64,000 nt of DNA from Phytophthora quininea (Eukaryota; Oomycota; Peronosporomycetes; Peronosporales; Peronosporaceae): positions 248,001-312,000 of the forward strand of contig JAAVTG010000094.1 in assembly GCA_011947345.1 (NCBI GenBank). Direction: 5' to 3'. This document shows positions 54,926-64,000 of this stretch, piece after piece. A program made the position numbers and the translations under genes. The stretch's first letter is position 1, and the number at the start of each line of letters is the position of its first letter. The notes under the pieces were generated by a model that did not search any database, was not told the origin of the DNA, and saw only the letters and a list, made by a program, of their open reading frames with translations.

Positions 54926-55917
54926 TTTGAGTAGCAGTCACGGGTAACCTCTTCCGATAGCTAGAACATAATGACTAACAGTTTACCACGTTAACAGCAT
55001 GCTGCACAATTGTTGTTCTTCAAACTGATCACAATAATCTGTTCCACGTATCTGTTCTGTTCAATATTTGAAGCAAAAATATTACCGATCCTACGCACCT
55101 CAACGACTGCTAGAAGCCAACGGTCTGAGCGCCAAGCCGAATTGACAGATAACGACCAATACTGAATAGTATATCGCCGACAACTTTGAGCGTTATAGTA
55201 TGCCCCTTCGGAATCCTCGGCTTCGTCGGGGAGGGGCAGGCATTGATAATTGAAGATTTTGCTGCACGGTAAGCATCATGGTGTCTTTTGTATATTGGCT
55301 CATTTCGGAACTTAATTACGTTGACTTTGACGCTAATTCTTATAGAGCTACACCTTGCCGACGGATTTGACGGAGACGGGTGTTATTCGCGCCAAAGCAA
55401 ACGAAATTTGATAATACAGACTGCTTCGATTTAATTATACAACGCGCGGGCGAACTCGGTTGTGCATACTTTAATGCGGTTACGACTAGAGTTCTTCCGG
55501 TTTGCACCGACTGATGTGCTACCCGTCCCCTACAGCCTCATTCCAGGTTTTCCCAAGTATCGCTGGCCACGTTTCGCAGCAGCTCTTCAAGTATACTACG
55601 CCACCTCAACAGCACTTACTTGCGGTGAGACGTTTTTCTGCTGATTGCTAAACATTCTGGAAGCATAAGCTACGAGCCGATCGAGGTCCGTCAGCTGCTA
55701 ACGCTCATCGGTCATCTCCCGCTTGGCAAGGGTGTTGCAAAAGTTCACTGTCCCAACACATATTTTTATAGCTAACAAAAACAGTTTCTAATAAAAATTC
55801 GTTTATTGCATACGAAGTATAAAAACGTTTTATCGAATCATAAAGATTTTTAGCGACGTGGTTGAAGCAGGCAGGGCAGGCTTCGCGATCGTTGCTCGGG
55901 TGCAAAAGTGATCCGTC
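54926..55917. other. Intergenic stretch before the trehalose-synthase-like gene
   Basis: No gene supported. Short frames only (55462-55644 plus, 55705-55959 minus). Just upstream of the gene at 55918 the sequence is AT-rich (55770-55850), as expected for a promoter region, but I cannot point to a defined element. Confidence 0.45.
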
Positions 55918-58900
55918 ATGCAGCGCTCCTCTAAAGCTCCACCGGGGCCGACCTCGCACCCCAAGACCGTGCTCATCGTGCTGAACGTGCTTCCTCTCGT
56001 GTTCGAGCCCAATGCGTCCTCCCCGAGCGGCTACGACGTCTCTTGGGCCACCAGCGCCACTGCCATGCTGTACCGCACGTTAGTCCGCGACGCTGATCGC
56101 TACTCGCCTCTGTTCATAGGATGCCCTGAGATATTCGTGTCCAAGAGCGTGGAGACGGCGCTGGAGAAGCAGCTGCGGGCTATGCGCTGCGTGCCAGTCT
56201 TCCTGGACCCACCAGTGGCCCATCGCTATTTCCAGGGCTTCTGCAAGGGCGTACTGTGGCCCGTATTCCACAACGTGGTGGACGTCTACAACTCAGCTCA
56301 GCTGCAGTTGGACTGTGTGGAGGAGAAGATGAAGGCCAATGGCTGGTGGTTCGGAGGAGAGAAAGAAGAGGAGGAAGACAATAATACCTGGTGCGATCCA
56401 GTGTCCTGGAATCCTGCAGCACAAGATATGTGCTGGGCAGACTACTGCAGTGTCAACAGGTGATGAAAGTTTTACGCTTATAGAGATGGTGCTGAAGCTC
56501 ACGATTTTTATTTTTATTTTCTACTCTGTTTGTTGATGCAGAACTTTTGCACGGCGAGTGGTGGAGAATTATCACAGTGGAGATGTGGTGTGGCTGCATG
56601 ACTTCCACTTTCTGATGCTGCCGTCGTATTTGCTGCGCCAGTTGCGGACGGCGCTGGTGACCATTTGTCTTCACGTGCCGTTTCCTTCTAGTGAAATTTT
56701 CCGATGCTTGGCGATGCGGACGGAGATTCTCCGTGCAATGCTGTGCGCCGATCATATTGGATTCCTCAGTTTTGAGCATGCTAGGCACTTCCTCACTAGC
56801 AGCAAGCGACTGCTGGGATTGGACTATAAGACTAGTCCGAACGGGATGCTCGTCATTGAGTACAATGGACGGAAAGTTCATGTTTCCTGCTCGCATGTCG
56901 AGCCGGATGTGACACATCTGCATGAAATGCTTGACCAGAATGAAACCCATGCGAGCGCAGCAGCTCTCGCCTTTGCAAAAAATATTGAGGACGTTGTGTT
57001 GGCCGGCAATGCTGCAGGGAAGCGAAAAGTTGTGATCGGGTCTGTAGATCGACTAGAGGGACTCACCGGAGTGCCTTTGAAATTACGCGCTTTTGATCGC
57101 TTTCTAGCAGCAAACCCTGATAAACGAGACTCGGTGATTCTCGTTCAAATAGGCATTACTCTGGATTCTAGGCCCAACGACTACCACCGCACCAAAGAGT
57201 ACGTACTGAAGTTCACAGAAGAGATCAATCGCCGGTACGCTCCTCCTGGTGGAGTGGTCGTGTATTTTGAAGAGAAGCGGAAAACAACCTGTGCTGAGCG
57301 CATTACCCTGTGGCGCATGTGCGACGTCTTCATCGACACGTGCCTGCGCAGTGGGCTCTCATTGTTACCGTTCGAATACATCATTGCTCAGCATCGGAAT
57401 ATTGTGAGCAAGTCCAAAAGTACTACTCCAGGATGGAGCAGTCCTAAAGGTAGTCAAGATGTCGGAGGTCTTGATCGAAGCTACGGGATTATGATTGTGT
57501 CAGAGTTTGCAGGGTATAGTCGTATATTGAGCGGGAGTCTCGCCATTAATCCGTGGAAAACGGATGATATGGTGGCAGCGTTTGCGAAGGCATGCACGAT
57601 GAGCTACTATGAGAAGCACAACCGCTTCTACATCAACTACAAGTTCCTGGTTGGAAATTCAGATGCGACGCCTTGGGGTGAACGCTTATTATCCGATGTA
57701 GAGACCGTGGCGGCCAAGCAAGTCGAGGCGAAGAGCGCGGACACTGTCCACGTTGGCTTCGGGTTTGACTTTCGTGTAATGCAGTTTGAGTCTGGATTTG
57801 TTAGCTTGGATATTGACGAGCTGGTGAAGAAATGCACTTCCTCATCGCGGCGCCTATTCATCCTCGACTACGGCGGAACGTTGAGTGTTACGGCTAGCAT
57901 CCTCGATGAAGACGGTGCGCCGTACTCGCATCGTGGCAGCTGCACTGATCTTGCTGCTCAGAATTTTGATTTCGCTGATCGAATCAGTAAAGAATGCACT
58001 GGCCTTGCTGCCGCTCGGTACATTGATGGCCAAGTTCGAAAGCCCATCTCTGACGAGACTCGTGCCAATTTGAGGACTCTGTGTGCTGATCCGTGTAACG
58101 TGGTCTTTGTTATGAGCAATACCCAGCGGACAGCGCTTGAATCTCAGTTTGGGGCCATCCCGAACTTAAATCTCGTCGCTGAAAATGGATTGTTCATCCG
58201 GAAAGCTGGCGAAGGTGACTGGGAGTGCCTGTGTGATGAGGACAAGCGTACTTTTGACTGGAAAGAAGACGTGAAAAGGGTCATGCGAGCGTATGCCGCA
58301 CGTACAAACGGGTCATTCCTTATTGAGAATGCGGCCTCTCTTCTTTACGACTACCGTAACAGCGACCAAGAATATGGCGAAGTCCAATCGCTCGAGCTGT
58401 GTGCCCAACTCCGGCAAGTTGTTGAGGTACGTCAAGAGCATTAGCCTGCACTCGGATGTTGTACTACCGTGCTTTCTGCTACATGAATACAGAAGGGAGA
58501 CGCCACGATACACCGTGGAAAGGGCTACGTGGAGGTGCACCAGTTTGGCATCAGTAAAGCCATGGCCGTCTCTTTGATCCTGAATGTTTTGAAAGAATAC
58601 ATTGACGTCCCTCAATTTGCCTTTGTGGTGGGCGACGATGAGTCGGATGACCAGGTTTTTCAAGGTAAGGATGGAAAATAGCTGGGTAATTCCTCGAGTC
58701 TTAACCTGGATGTCTTTGCTGTTGCAGCTGTCGACACTTTTGCGGAGAGCGATCCACAGTTCGAGCATGTAGTTACGTGCACTGTTGGAAAAAGCCCAGC
58801 AGTGCTCACTACTTTGTGGTGTGGACTCTCTTCTTACTACTCTTACATTTTGTGTGCTAATATTCTGATGTGTTTTCCAACTACAGGATAGCTCGTCGGA

Positions 58901-59355
58901 CATCCTTACAGCCATTCACGCGATTGCTGTCCGGGTAAGTACACAAGTGTCGATGGTGTTGTCCATGCCACGGTGTTTGACGCCGGATTGTGGACTCCTT
59001 TTGATAGCTTCGCCTCGAAGGCTCTCGGATTCGTCTGTTCCAGTCGCCGCGTACGTACAGTCGGGAATTCCTCACGCTAAAGTCTCTTGCGTCAAGACAA
59101 ATTCTCCAAGCGATCAACAAGGAGTTGCGTCTGTCGTCGACGCTCAGTCGCGACGACATCGCGAGCATGCTCGCCACGGAAGAAGTCACCGCCGCGGCAT
59201 CTTCGACAGACACGTCGCCAAGTTGGGCTTTGGTTGGGGCCGCAATGGTTGCAGGCTGCATCATTGGAGCTTTAGCTGTCCATCACCAGCAACCCGTCCG
59301 CCTATTTCGCCAGCTGAGGCGAGGTTTGTTGTCCAAGCAAGGAAAGGACATCTAG
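55918..59355 (+). CDS. Trehalose-6-phosphate synthase/phosphatase-like protein with C-terminal membrane helix
   Basis: Exons about 55918-56460, 56542-58426, 58493-58664, 58728 onward, with a last coding part ending at 59355. The first two exons form a GT20 glucosyltransferase-like domain: VVWLHDFHFLMLPSYLLRQL, HVPFPSSEIFRCLAMR, LLPFEYIIAQ and SEFAGYSRIL followed by AINPWKTDDM. Then comes a HAD phosphatase (TPP) domain: RLFILDYGGTL, VVFVMSNTQRTALES, GYVEVHQFGISKAMAV and FVVGDDESDDQVF. GT20 plus TPP makes trehalose via trehalose-6-phosphate. In HAD motif I the usual DYDGT is DYGGT, so the acid/base Asp is missing. A terminal helix (WALVGAAMVAGCIIGALAV) suggests membrane attachment. The junction near 58930-59060 could not be phased cleanly. 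Confidence 0.8.
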
Positions 59356-59555
59356 TTGAAGCCAAAATGGCTACTTTCTCGATTGAAAATTCTCAAAAGC
59401 AGGTGTATATAAACATATTTTTGTGTCTGGCAGAGGCGTTTTGCGACCGTCTCGCAACGTCAGCGACCGCTTGAGGCTGAGCTTGTTGCTACCTTGTTGC
59501 AGGCTCCACGTCCATTCCTGCCCCTGCGTCTGATAGTCCACGTGATAGTTATCGC

Positions 59556-62388
59556 ATGACCCACTCGGCAGCCTCCGAGAGCGACGCGTTGCTGCACAGC
59601 AAGGACCAGTACGTCGTGTATCAATGCTGTGGGCGTAATTAACCTCAGTAACTTACGCTATGCCATGTTGTAGTGGGTCCTTCTGCTCGATTTCTCGATC
59701 AAGCAACGTCATGGACAAGCCTGCCAAGATGCAACGGCAGAAGCCTTCTAGAAAGAGAGCAAGACACCGGACTGGACTATTGGCAAGCTGCTGCTATTGT
59801 CTCAAGACTCTCGTGTCAGGGCCTGGCTCCTGTCTGGCTGTTGGAGTTGGCGGACTTCTTATTTTACTAGGAGTCGTCTGCACTATTGTGGCAGCGCTGG
59901 TGACGTACACAACGGACGAGTACCTGTTCCTGGGGGCGATTGTATCGTGCGCCTTCACGCTGGTGATCATTGCCTGCTACTTGATGTGTCCGACGGTGAG
60001 AGCACATCCAAACCCACTGATCTTCAGTAAGAGCCTCGTGGATTTACTGTTGGGGATGATTTACCTTGGGGAATACTGTGTGACGGAGTTTGCGACCAAC
60101 TGGGTGGTGTTACCCTTTCGGATCGCTGCAATTACTCAAGCGCTGCTGATCGCTGGCGAATTTTGGTTCTTTGCCATTCCAATCGATATGGTACAGTCTA
60201 TTACGAACCCGTTCACATCGTACGCGCACAATTTCCGAGTCTATTGGTTCTACTCGGTGCTCAGTGGAGTGATCTGTGGCTTTGTGCTATGGTCACTTGG
60301 AGATGCCGAGATTGAGTGTCTGAAGACGGATAGCCAAAGTCCGGATTGTATCAAAGCGAACGAAGGAGACCACCAGCGGTTCATCTGGTTCCACCACAAT
60401 ACCGACATGCCGGGCTTCTTCTGGCATCAATGGATCCTGTACCACATGTGTGTGCTGTCGTATCTGCTGTTCGGCATAGCGTGCATGGCCTACGTTCGCC
60501 GGCGGCTGCGTCGAGGTCTCGAAGAGACGTTTGACGTACGCCGTCGAGTGCTGAGCAACGGGATGCTAACATGTGCGGTGTTCATCTCGTGGTCCTTCTT
60601 GACGCTGTTTATCTTCACCATTACGAATACCATGACCATCAAGTCCTACGTCGGATCGTCCATGTTTGCTGGAATTATTAACCTCGGGGCATTCCTTCAC
60701 TCGTCTCGTGGCTGGGTCAATATGATTGTCTGGATCGTCGTGAATGCGCCGTATCTGTCCACTATCTTTATGGAGCCGTCGGATGAAGACGACTTTCAGA
60801 TGAGGTTTCTGGCTAACGGCGACGCAGAGGAAAATGATACGAGCGAGGCCAAGCGTTATGGTGATGAAGGACAAATGAACCCGCAGTTGAACGTTGCGTT
60901 ACAGAAGCAGATGATTCGTATGGCAACATCGGGCATCATCGAGTCTGTGCAACATTACCATCGGATGCGGCGAGAAATTCGGACCAACAACACGTTTCAG
61001 CTGGACTGGCAGCGATCTCCACAGCGCCGTATCAGGCAGATCATGGCCTCATCTACTCTCAGCAATGACGACGTAGGATCTATGACAGTTCCGCCTAGAT
61101 CGATGCCGAGCTTGATGAACAGGAGTAGCTCAACCGTTCAAGTCATGGAAACGCGTGATAACCCCACCACCAATTTGGCCTTTGCCTTCCTGCCGATGGC
61201 GATGACAGAGATGCAGTTTTACGATTTCCGACCGCGCGTATTCGCGTCCATTCGCCAGCTCTATGGAGTCAACGATGGCGAGTACATCTACGCGTTTCGG
61301 ACGACGATTAATGAGCGCATCAGTGAAGGGCGAAGCGGCGCGTTTGTCTTTAACACATGTGATCGCAAGTATTTAGTGAAAAGCACCACTGCCAAGGAGA
61401 AAGATGTGCTGTTGCGATTGCTTCCCTCCTATCTGCACTACCTCAAGTGGAATCCAAGCACGCTACTGCCTCGCTTTTTGGCTTCCACGCCATGAAGATG
61501 TACGGCCAGATTTTCTACTTCATCGTCATGGGGAACTTCCTGAGCACGACGGAGGTGATGCACCGCAGATACGACATTAAAGGGTCATGGGAGGATCGTA
61601 ATGCTCCCGCGTGCGTCCTCGGCGAGAAGTATCGATGCTCCAAGTGCAACCGGTTCTTTACCTTTGGTGGTGCGCCGGAGCAGCCGTGCCATTTACCAGG
61701 CGAGGAGCATTACCCCGATATTACTTTACGAGACAACGATTTGAAGAAGAGGCTCAAACTGGACCCGAAGACGGCGACGAAACTGGTGAACCAGCTAGCG
61801 CAAGACAGCAACTACCTCGCGAGCGCTGGAATCATGGACTACAGTCTTCTGATCGGCACACACTACTCGCACTTCACGATCACGACGGATTACAAGCGAG
61901 GCATTTCGAGGCGAAAGTCTGTGGAGCTAACGGCGCACTGCGACGATCTGCACGAGGACAAAGAATTTCTTTGCGGCGACCATCGATCGAGAACTGAAGA
62001 CGACGCGGTTTCAGAAGGAACGAGAGAGTCTGAGTCGTCCGATATCTCCTTCATTGGACACTCGTCGGACATCTCTCCTAACCATGTTGATCGACCAGTT
62101 TACCCGCAGAGCCACGCGTATCATGCGCACCAAGTGTCGGGTCCGAGCAAGTATTACTTTGGACTGGTCGACATTTTGCAGGAGTGGACGCTGGAAAAGC
62201 AAATGGAACGTGCTTACAAGGTGCACGTGCTGCGGAAGTCGAGCAACGGTGTGTCTGCGATCCCGCCGAAGCCCTACGCCCGACGCTTTCAGCGGAAAAT
62301 GAAGCAGCTCTTCATCACGACATCCGCGCAAGCTTTCGAGTCGTTTGACGATGACGAACCCAACGACATCCCTGCACGCCAAGTGTAG
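59556..62388 (+). CDS. GPCR-PIP kinase fusion (oomycete GK family)
   Basis: Exon 1 (59556-59608, MTHSAASESDALLHSKD) joins at GTACGT/TAG to the main exon at 59674. An N-terminal block has seven to eight hydrophobic helices (for example LAVGVGGLLILLGVVCTIVA, GMLTCAVFISWSFLTLFIF, VNMIVWIVVNAPYLSTIF) with a CxxxxxC-bearing extracellular loop. After a cytosolic linker comes a PIPK catalytic domain: AFVFNTCDRKYLVKSTT (catalytic Lys), YDIKGSWEDR, GIMDYSLLIGTH, and an activation/specificity segment ending IPPKPYARRFQRKM. The protein would couple a receptor to PI(4,5)P2-type synthesis. One base is missing at TTTTT 61475-61479 (RFLAST versus RFFGFHAMK). A Cys/His insertion (CSKC ... CHLPGEEH) lies inside the kinase domain. 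Confidence 0.9.
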
Positions 62389-62519
62389 AAAGTGTTTATG
62401 ATATAAGGACATGAATGGCAAGTGTTGAAATTGCCAGCACTTGTCCCCCCACCGTCGCATGCAAAGCGGTTTTAAAGTGTCTTGCAATTATAGTGCTCAA
62501 TTGAACAATTCTTGCAGAG

Positions 62520-64000
62520 ATGCTGCCTCCGCTGAACTTGGCAGATAGCAAGAGCGGCTTCTTCTCTCGCAAACGAGTCGATGGAGTTGACACCAGCAGC
62601 GCTAAACGACCAAGCTCGATTAAGCTTCTTCGGCCGTTCACACGCGATTCAATCCACGTGCCTTCACCGCGATCAATGCAGACCAACACTACAGCAAGAC
62701 GACATGGCGAAGAATACGCGGAACGAAGCGATTGTGGGGACTTGACGGAGATATCCATGATCCCTCGAGAGTTCTTTGTGATTGAGACCAACGCTGTTCT
62801 GCTACCACCACACTATCCTCCAAACCAGTTCAAATCGACGATCAATGCTCAAGGACAATGGGAGACGGTCGTGTTCCCAGCGCTAACTCCTCAGAATCGA
62901 CAGCAAGTGCTTTATCTCCGTCAGACTTTGGACAAAATGAGAGCAACGATCCCGCAATTCGAGGAGGAACATGGTGGCGAGTCTAAAGTGGCAGCAGAAC
63001 GAAGGCATTTACTGATCGAGTACACAATGCAAGAGGCGAAACTCTACTCGCTCTGCTTCCATGAACTCAACCGACAGATCCAATGCATCTGCAAAGAGCA
63101 GAGCGAACTGCTACAAGAAATTCGAGAGCGATACGACCTGGCAATTGCTCGATTGATCCAACATTTTCAGCTACTGGACAAACAAAACAATCAATGGCAC
63201 GATCAACTCACCGAGCTGGCAACAAAGCACGATCACTTGCTCGAGGACAATGCGCAGCTTCATCAACGAGTGGAAGAACTGGAGGAACAAATGAAAGCAG
63301 GACCGTCCGTCGCTGAAGCTCAAGAAGCTCTCAGGAATCGAGGAATGCTCAAGTTTAGAGGCAGAAAGAGTCTGGCTGAGGCTATTGATGAAGAAGAAGA
63401 ACAGGAGAACAACGAAGACGGCGAGAGTGACCTTGACGAGGAAGAGAAGGAGTGGAGACGTCAACGCAATTCTTCGTCCGTGGCTCGCCCCGTTAATCCA
63501 AAGTACGACCCGACCAAGGAACTTCATCTAGCAGCTACTCGATTACAGGCTGCTTTTCAGAAATACCAAGGGAGAAAGGAGCAAACGCGAATCACTATCC
63601 GTGTGGAGAAGCAAGCAGCGGCGTTGGACATCCAGCGATCCTACCGAGGCTTTCGAGACCGACAGTTTACTCTGCATCGCCGTGCCATCATGAGGACGAT
63701 TCTGCGTCGTCGAGAAGAAAACGCAGCGGTCGAGCTCATGCAGGCGAATGTGCGAGCATATTTGATCAATCGACGCCGCAGCGCAGAAGACAAGCCGCAA
63801 GACAGTAATGCCAATGCCAACTCAGGTGAAGCTGACTCGACGCAAAACTCTCCGACATCACTCCCAACTGAAGATGCAGCACCTACAGAGTGTGCTACTG
63901 TAGTTGATGACAATAGCGGTGTGAACGCTGCAACTGGACTTGACGAGATCACACCGGAAAAGAACTTGGACCTCAACCCGAGACAAGCGCTGGTGAAGTT
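62520..64000 (+). CDS. AXDND1-like axonemal dynein light-chain-domain protein, cut by the right edge
   Basis: An open frame from the ATG at 62520 (MLPPLNLADSKSGFFSRKR) to the window end, 493 codons without a stop. Near residues 135-230 lies a helical block LRQTLDKMRATIPQFEEE, YTMQEAKLYSLCFHELNRQI and ELLQEIRERYDLAIARL, the Axonemal_dyn_l type module of AXDND1/DNALI1-like proteins. A coiled coil follows (LLEDNAQLHQRVEELEEQM), an acidic region (DEEEEQENNEDGESDLDEEE) and IQ-like motifs (LDIQRSYRGFRDRQFTLHRR, ELMQANVRAYLINRR) that could bind calmodulin. Probably part of the flagellar axoneme. The C-terminus is beyond the window. Confidence 0.75.
   Translation, partial: MLPPLNLADSKSGFFSRKRVDGVDTSSAKRPSSIKLLRPFTRDSIHVPSPRSMQTNTTARRHGEEYAERSDCGDLTEISMIPREFFVIETNAVLLPPHYPPNQFKSTINAQGQWETVVFPALTPQNRQQVLYLRQTLDKMRATIPQFEEEHGGESKVAAERRHLLIEYTMQEAKLYSLCFHELNRQIQCICKEQSELLQEIRERYDLAIARLIQHFQLLDKQNNQWHDQLTELATKHDHLLEDNAQLHQRVEELEEQMKAGPSVAEAQEALRNRGMLKFRGRKSLAEAIDEEEEQENNEDGESDLDEEEKEWRRQRNSSSVARPVNPKYDPTKELHLAATRLQAAFQKYQGRKEQTRITIRVEKQAAALDIQRSYRGFRDRQFTLHRRAIMRTILRRREENAAVELMQANVRAYLINRRRSAEDKPQDSNANANSGEADSTQNSPTSLPTEDAAPTECATVVDDNSGVNAATGLDEITPEKNLDLNPRQALVK

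Overview
The window looks like nuclear DNA of an oomycete, most likely Phytophthora or a close relative. Genes are dense on both strands, mostly with intergenic gaps of 50-400 bp. Introns are short (about 40-85 bp, GTRNGN...YAG). One gene encodes a seven-transmembrane receptor fused to a PIP kinase, an architecture characteristic of oomycetes. Argonaute, Harbinger, Mutator-like and gypsy remnants also fit. Flagellar genes (CFAP251, an AXDND1-like protein, an STPGR protein) indicate a lineage with motile zoospores. No rRNA, tRNA or CRISPR was seen.

Layout. 0-14 kb: membrane-protein fragment, MPP10, DEK_C/SWIB protein, a large unknown helical protein, a kelch-TM-RING-H2 protein, ATP10, an STPGR protein and an unresolved frame-broken locus. 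14-25 kb: a very long zinc-ribbon/FYVE/J-like/FYVE/PX/coiled-coil protein, a KDSR-like reductase, a SEL1L/HRD3-like protein with a LamG-like tail and a small unknown protein. 25-33 kb: CFAP251, a C2-DysF protein, a small ORF, an ankyrin protein, an Argonaute pseudogene and a short secreted peptide. 33-47 kb: a PH-C2-VASt-VASt-DysF protein, a TM/RanBP2-finger/HECT ligase, a TM coiled-coil protein, an eIF4E-family protein, an enoyl-CoA hydratase, ribosomal protein L15, a PP2C phosphatase and a methyltransferase-like protein. 47-56 kb: a gene-poor island with a gypsy integrase fossil, two broken Harbinger-type transposase copies, a decayed accessory ORF and a Mutator-like fragment. 56-64 kb: a trehalose-6-phosphate synthase/phosphatase-like protein, the GPCR-PIP kinase and an AXDND1-like gene running off the right edge.

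Functional themes. Several neighbours make, read or move phosphoinositides and sterols: GPCR-PIPK, FYVE/PX, PH/C2/VASt/DysF, C2/DysF and the KDSR-like reductase. Others serve ribosome biogenesis and translation (MPP10, L15, eIF4E), ER quality control and ubiquitination (SEL1L, kelch-RING, HECT) or the axoneme.

Major caveat. More than twenty otherwise good genes are broken by single-base frame changes. Most lie in or beside runs of 3-5 identical bases and most behave like one missing base. I read them as consensus errors in the assembly, so most gene models here span more than one reading frame. The Argonaute and transposon copies are different: they carry stops, substitutions of key residues and internal deletions, and are treated as true pseudogenes.
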